Positions 31,407 to 33,403 of a DNA stretch of 33,403 bases are shown here, one piece after another (within the stretch, counting starts at the first letter, position 1; each line of letters begins with the position of its first letter). Made by a program: the position numbers and the translations under genes. Origin of the DNA: DASWIG01 sp965371445 (GTDB taxonomy: Bacteria > Acidobacteriota > Thermoanaerobaculia > Multivoradales > J023); assembly GCA_965371445.1 (NCBI GenBank), contig CBDUYN010000110.1:1-33403 (forward strand). Reading direction: 5' to 3'. The notes beneath the pieces are model-generated. The model was not told the DNA's origin and searched no databases. It saw only the letters and a list, made by a program, of their open reading frames with translations.

Positions 31407-32777
31407 ATGGACCATCCTCCCGAGAGCGTCCGTAGCTCGCCCCTGCTGCTCCTCGGCGCCACCGTCCTCACCCTGAACGACGAGGCGGAGGTGCTCCGCG
31501 ACGTCGAGGTCTTGGTCGACCACGGACGCATCCGTGCCGTCGGCCGGGCGATCACCGGCGCTCCCGGTACCCGCTTCGTCGACTTGACGGGCCACGTCCT
31601 CCTGCCGGGGCTGGTGCAGGGTCACGTCCACCTGGGGCAGACGTTTTTCCGCGGCCTGGCGGAGAACCGCCGCCTCCTCGCCTGGCTTCGCGAGCGCATC
31701 TGGCCCCTGGAGGCCGCCCACGACGACGAGAGCGCGTACGCCTGTGGGCTCCTCGGGGCCGCCGAGTGCCTGCTTTCCGGCACCACGACGATCCAGGACA
31801 TCGGCATCGGACCCGGCATCCGCGGCCTCCTCGAAGCCATCCGCGACTCCCGCCTGCGGGCTCTCGCCGGCAAGTGCCTGATGGATTCGGGCGCCGGGCT
31901 CCCGGAGCGCCTCGCCGAGGACACCGAGGCGACTCTGGCCGAGGCCGAGGCCCTGGGCGACGAGATCGACGGCCTTGCCGGCAGCAGGCTGCGCTACGTC
32001 CTCAACCCGCGGTTCATCCTGTCCTGCTCCGACGAGCTGTGGCGCGGCGTGCGCGAGCTCGCCGAACGCCACTCGTGGCCGGTTCACACCCACGCCCTCG
32101 AACAGGAGGAGGAGACCCTGCTGGTACGCTCCGAGAAGGGCGGACGCGACGAGATCGAGTACTTCGACGAGGCCGGTATCCTGCAGACGGACCTGCGCAT
32201 CGCGCACGGCATCTGGCTCGAAGAGCGGCACCGGGCACAGCTCGCCAGGTCGCGTTTCTCGGTCGTCCATTGCCCGAGCTCGAACCTGAAGCTCGGCTCG
32301 GGTCTCGCCGACGTCGTGGGGCTACGGCGAGCCGGCATCCCGGTGGGTCTGGGCTGCGACGGTGCCGCCTGCGCGAACCACCTCGACGCTTTCGAGGAGC
32401 TACGCCTGGCGGCGCTCGTCCAGAGCCTCAAGAACGGACCCGAGAGCTTTTCGGGGCTCGACGCCCTGCGCCTGGCGACAAGTGAAGGCGCGCGGGCGAT
32501 CGGCCTGGCCGAAGAGGTCGGCTCGATCGAGGTCGGCAAGCGCGCGGACCTCGTGGCGCTCTCGCTCGACAATCCCGACCTCTGGAGCTCGCCGGCTGTC
32601 GACCCCCACGATCTCGTCGCCTGGAGCGCGTCGCGTGCCCACGTGCGCCACGTCTTCGTCAACGGCGAGCACCTGGTCGAGGACGGCCGTTTGACCCACC
32701 TCGACCTCGCCAAGATCCGCGTCGACGCGGATCGCGCCTGCCGCGCGCTCGTCGAGCGTTCGGGCCTTTCTCTTTGA
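31407..32777 (+). CDS. Amidohydrolase (MtaD/TrzA-like deaminase family)
   Basis: The 456-aa enzyme belongs to the metal-dependent amidohydrolase superfamily, ATZ/TRZ branch. Seen in order are the N-terminal beta segment, GHVLLPGLVQGHVHLGQT with the HxH metal pair, VHTHALEQ, IAHGIWL, VHCPSSNLKLGSG, the catalytic Asp in GLGCDGAACANHLD, and the C-terminal GSIEVGKRADLVAL. The branch includes deaminases of adenosine-type nucleosides, 8-oxoguanine and triazines. The GCDGAACANHLDAFEELRLAAL region resembles S-adenosylhomocysteine/5'-deoxyadenosine deaminase-type enzymes, but the substrate cannot be set from sequence alone. It is not clearly in an operon. Confidence 0.9.
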   Translation: MDHPPESVRSSPLLLLGATVLTLNDEAEVLRDVEVLVDHGRIRAVGRAITGAPGTRFVDLTGHVLLPGLVQGHVHLGQTFFRGLAENRRLLAWLRERIWPLEAAHDDESAYACGLLGAAECLLSGTTTIQDIGIGPGIRGLLEAIRDSRLRALAGKCLMDSGAGLPERLAEDTEATLAEAEALGDEIDGLAGSRLRYVLNPRFILSCSDELWRGVRELAERHSWPVHTHALEQEEETLLVRSEKGGRDEIEYFDEAGILQTDLRIAHGIWLEERHRAQLARSRFSVVHCPSSNLKLGSGLADVVGLRRAGIPVGLGCDGAACANHLDAFEELRLAALVQSLKNGPESFSGLDALRLATSEGARAIGLAEEVGSIEVGKRADLVALSLDNPDLWSSPAVDPHDLVAWSASRAHVRHVFVNGEHLVEDGRLTHLDLAKIRVDADRACRALVERSGLSL

Positions 32778-32908
32778 CCTGTCAGCTCGAACGAGGACCG
32801 CCGCGTTTCCCCGAAGTGGCGGCCTGCCGAAGTGGCGGAGAGGCTGCCGCCCTCGTTGCGCAGGGAGGCGAGCAAAAAGGTCGTCGCCACGGCGGCAAGA
32901 AGAAGAAG

Positions 32909-33076
32909 CCGGGGACCTCTCTGGAATTCGGCCCGAGCTCGGAGTTGCAGCCGGAGATCTCCCTGAAATCTGGCCTGAGCTCGGATTTGATGCCGGGGAC
33001 CTCCCTGGAATCCGGCCCGAGCTTGGATTTGCCGCCGGAGACCTCCCTGAAATCCGACCCGAGGTAATCCGACGCC
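32909..33076. repeat. 42-bp minisatellite, four copies
   Basis: Units begin CCGGGGACCTC or CCGGAGATCTC at 32909, 32951, 32993 and 33035, exactly 42 bp apart; the fourth is partial or diverged. Copies 1 and 3 resemble each other, as do 2 and 4, suggesting expansion of an 84-bp dimer. The period is a multiple of three, so open frames with 14-aa repeats exist on both strands, but neither looks like a real gene. Confidence 0.85.
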
Positions 33077-33403
33077 CCGCTCCGGATGGTGGCCGCCGAA
33101 GTCGGCCCCCTGAGGTGCCGAGCGTCGTCGCCCGGAAAGCCCTCTTCGTCGGTGTGCCCGACGGTGGTGGAGTCCTGCTGGGCAGTCTCCAAAGGGCCTC
33201 TCAGCGGCTGAAATTTGGCGTAACCCGCTGAAAACAAGGAGCTTGTGAAACGGGTGGCAGTACCGAAAGGGCAGCGATCACCGGAGAGGTCTCGTCTCGG
33301 ACCAGAGCGCAACATGCAGGGTCCAGCATCCAGTCGGGAACAGCCAAGCGGCTTCAGCCAGTTCCCGAAACTGCTGATTGTGGTAACTGACGCAGTTGCA
33401 GTC
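33077..33403. other. Unassigned right end
   Basis: No supported gene is visible. A weak possibility is a plus-strand frame from GTG 33245, which has AAGGAG just upstream and stays open to the window edge (KRVAVPKGQRSPERSRLG, ending LLIVVTDAVAV). Composition looks less GC-extreme than the neighbours, so an unrelated or mobile sequence could begin here. Confidence 0.25.

Noticed and set aside
32909..33076. Possible CRISPR array
   Set aside because: The 42-bp units are contiguous with no unique spacers, and no cas genes are present.
32774..33315. Overlapping open frames on both strands through the 42-bp repeats
   Set aside because: Both arise because the repeat unit is a multiple of three and lacks stops; flanking residues look random and no good ribosome-binding site was found.

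Overview
The window is GC-rich throughout and looks like a chromosomal segment of an Acidobacteriota-like bacterium, perhaps class Thermoanaerobaculia. Four things point there: a TIGR02999-type ECF sigma factor next to TPR-bearing Ser/Thr kinases, a lipoprotein carrying PPC, TPR and CHAT domains, a secreted Kelch/Ig/DUF11 protein ending in a DGFETGD-type tail, and a rich set of multihaem cytochromes. The taxonomic call is inference from gene content; no rRNA gene is present.

Region 1 (1-13988, + strand) is a surface and signalling block. It holds a 5'-truncated giant secreted protein with a gingipain-like (C25) caspase-fold domain, a kinase-TPR gene apparently broken by a deletion/frameshift near 5380, and a 1505-aa lipoprotein with two separate caspase-like domains (CHAT, then a C25-like one). 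An ECF sigma factor and an intact transmembrane kinase-TPR protein follow. Region 2 (13969-21370) is mostly housekeeping on the minus strand: a secreted PPC-domain protein, moaC, an HU protein with a clear promoter and terminator, and ftsK-fmt-rsmB. A TIGR04283-like glycosyltransferase lies on the plus strand.

Region 3 (21371-29067) is an electron-transfer block of two convergent operons. The plus operon encodes a Rieske protein, an unusual cytochrome b, a nonahaem membrane cytochrome and an 18-motif NapC/NirT-type cytochrome. The minus operon encodes an octahaem cytochrome, a protein with four [4Fe-4S] clusters and an NrfD-like quinone-interacting membrane subunit. Together they carry 35 CXXCH motifs. 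The cytochrome b lacks one expected haem-ligating His (Arg instead) and has PAWY in place of PEWY, so standard bc1/b6f chemistry should not be assumed.

Region 4 (29068-33403) contains a hairpin-rich intergenic region, a sigma-54-like promoter, a ComEA-like protein and a GspH/FimT pseudopilin. A tRNA-Val/tRNA-Asp pair with a strong promoter and terminator follows, then rpmG, an amidohydrolase, a 42-bp minisatellite and an unexplained right end.

The best candidates for something undescribed are the double caspase-fold lipoprotein in its kinase/sigma context, and the divergent Rieske/cytochrome b complex wired to 27 haem motifs and facing an NrfD/octahaem module.
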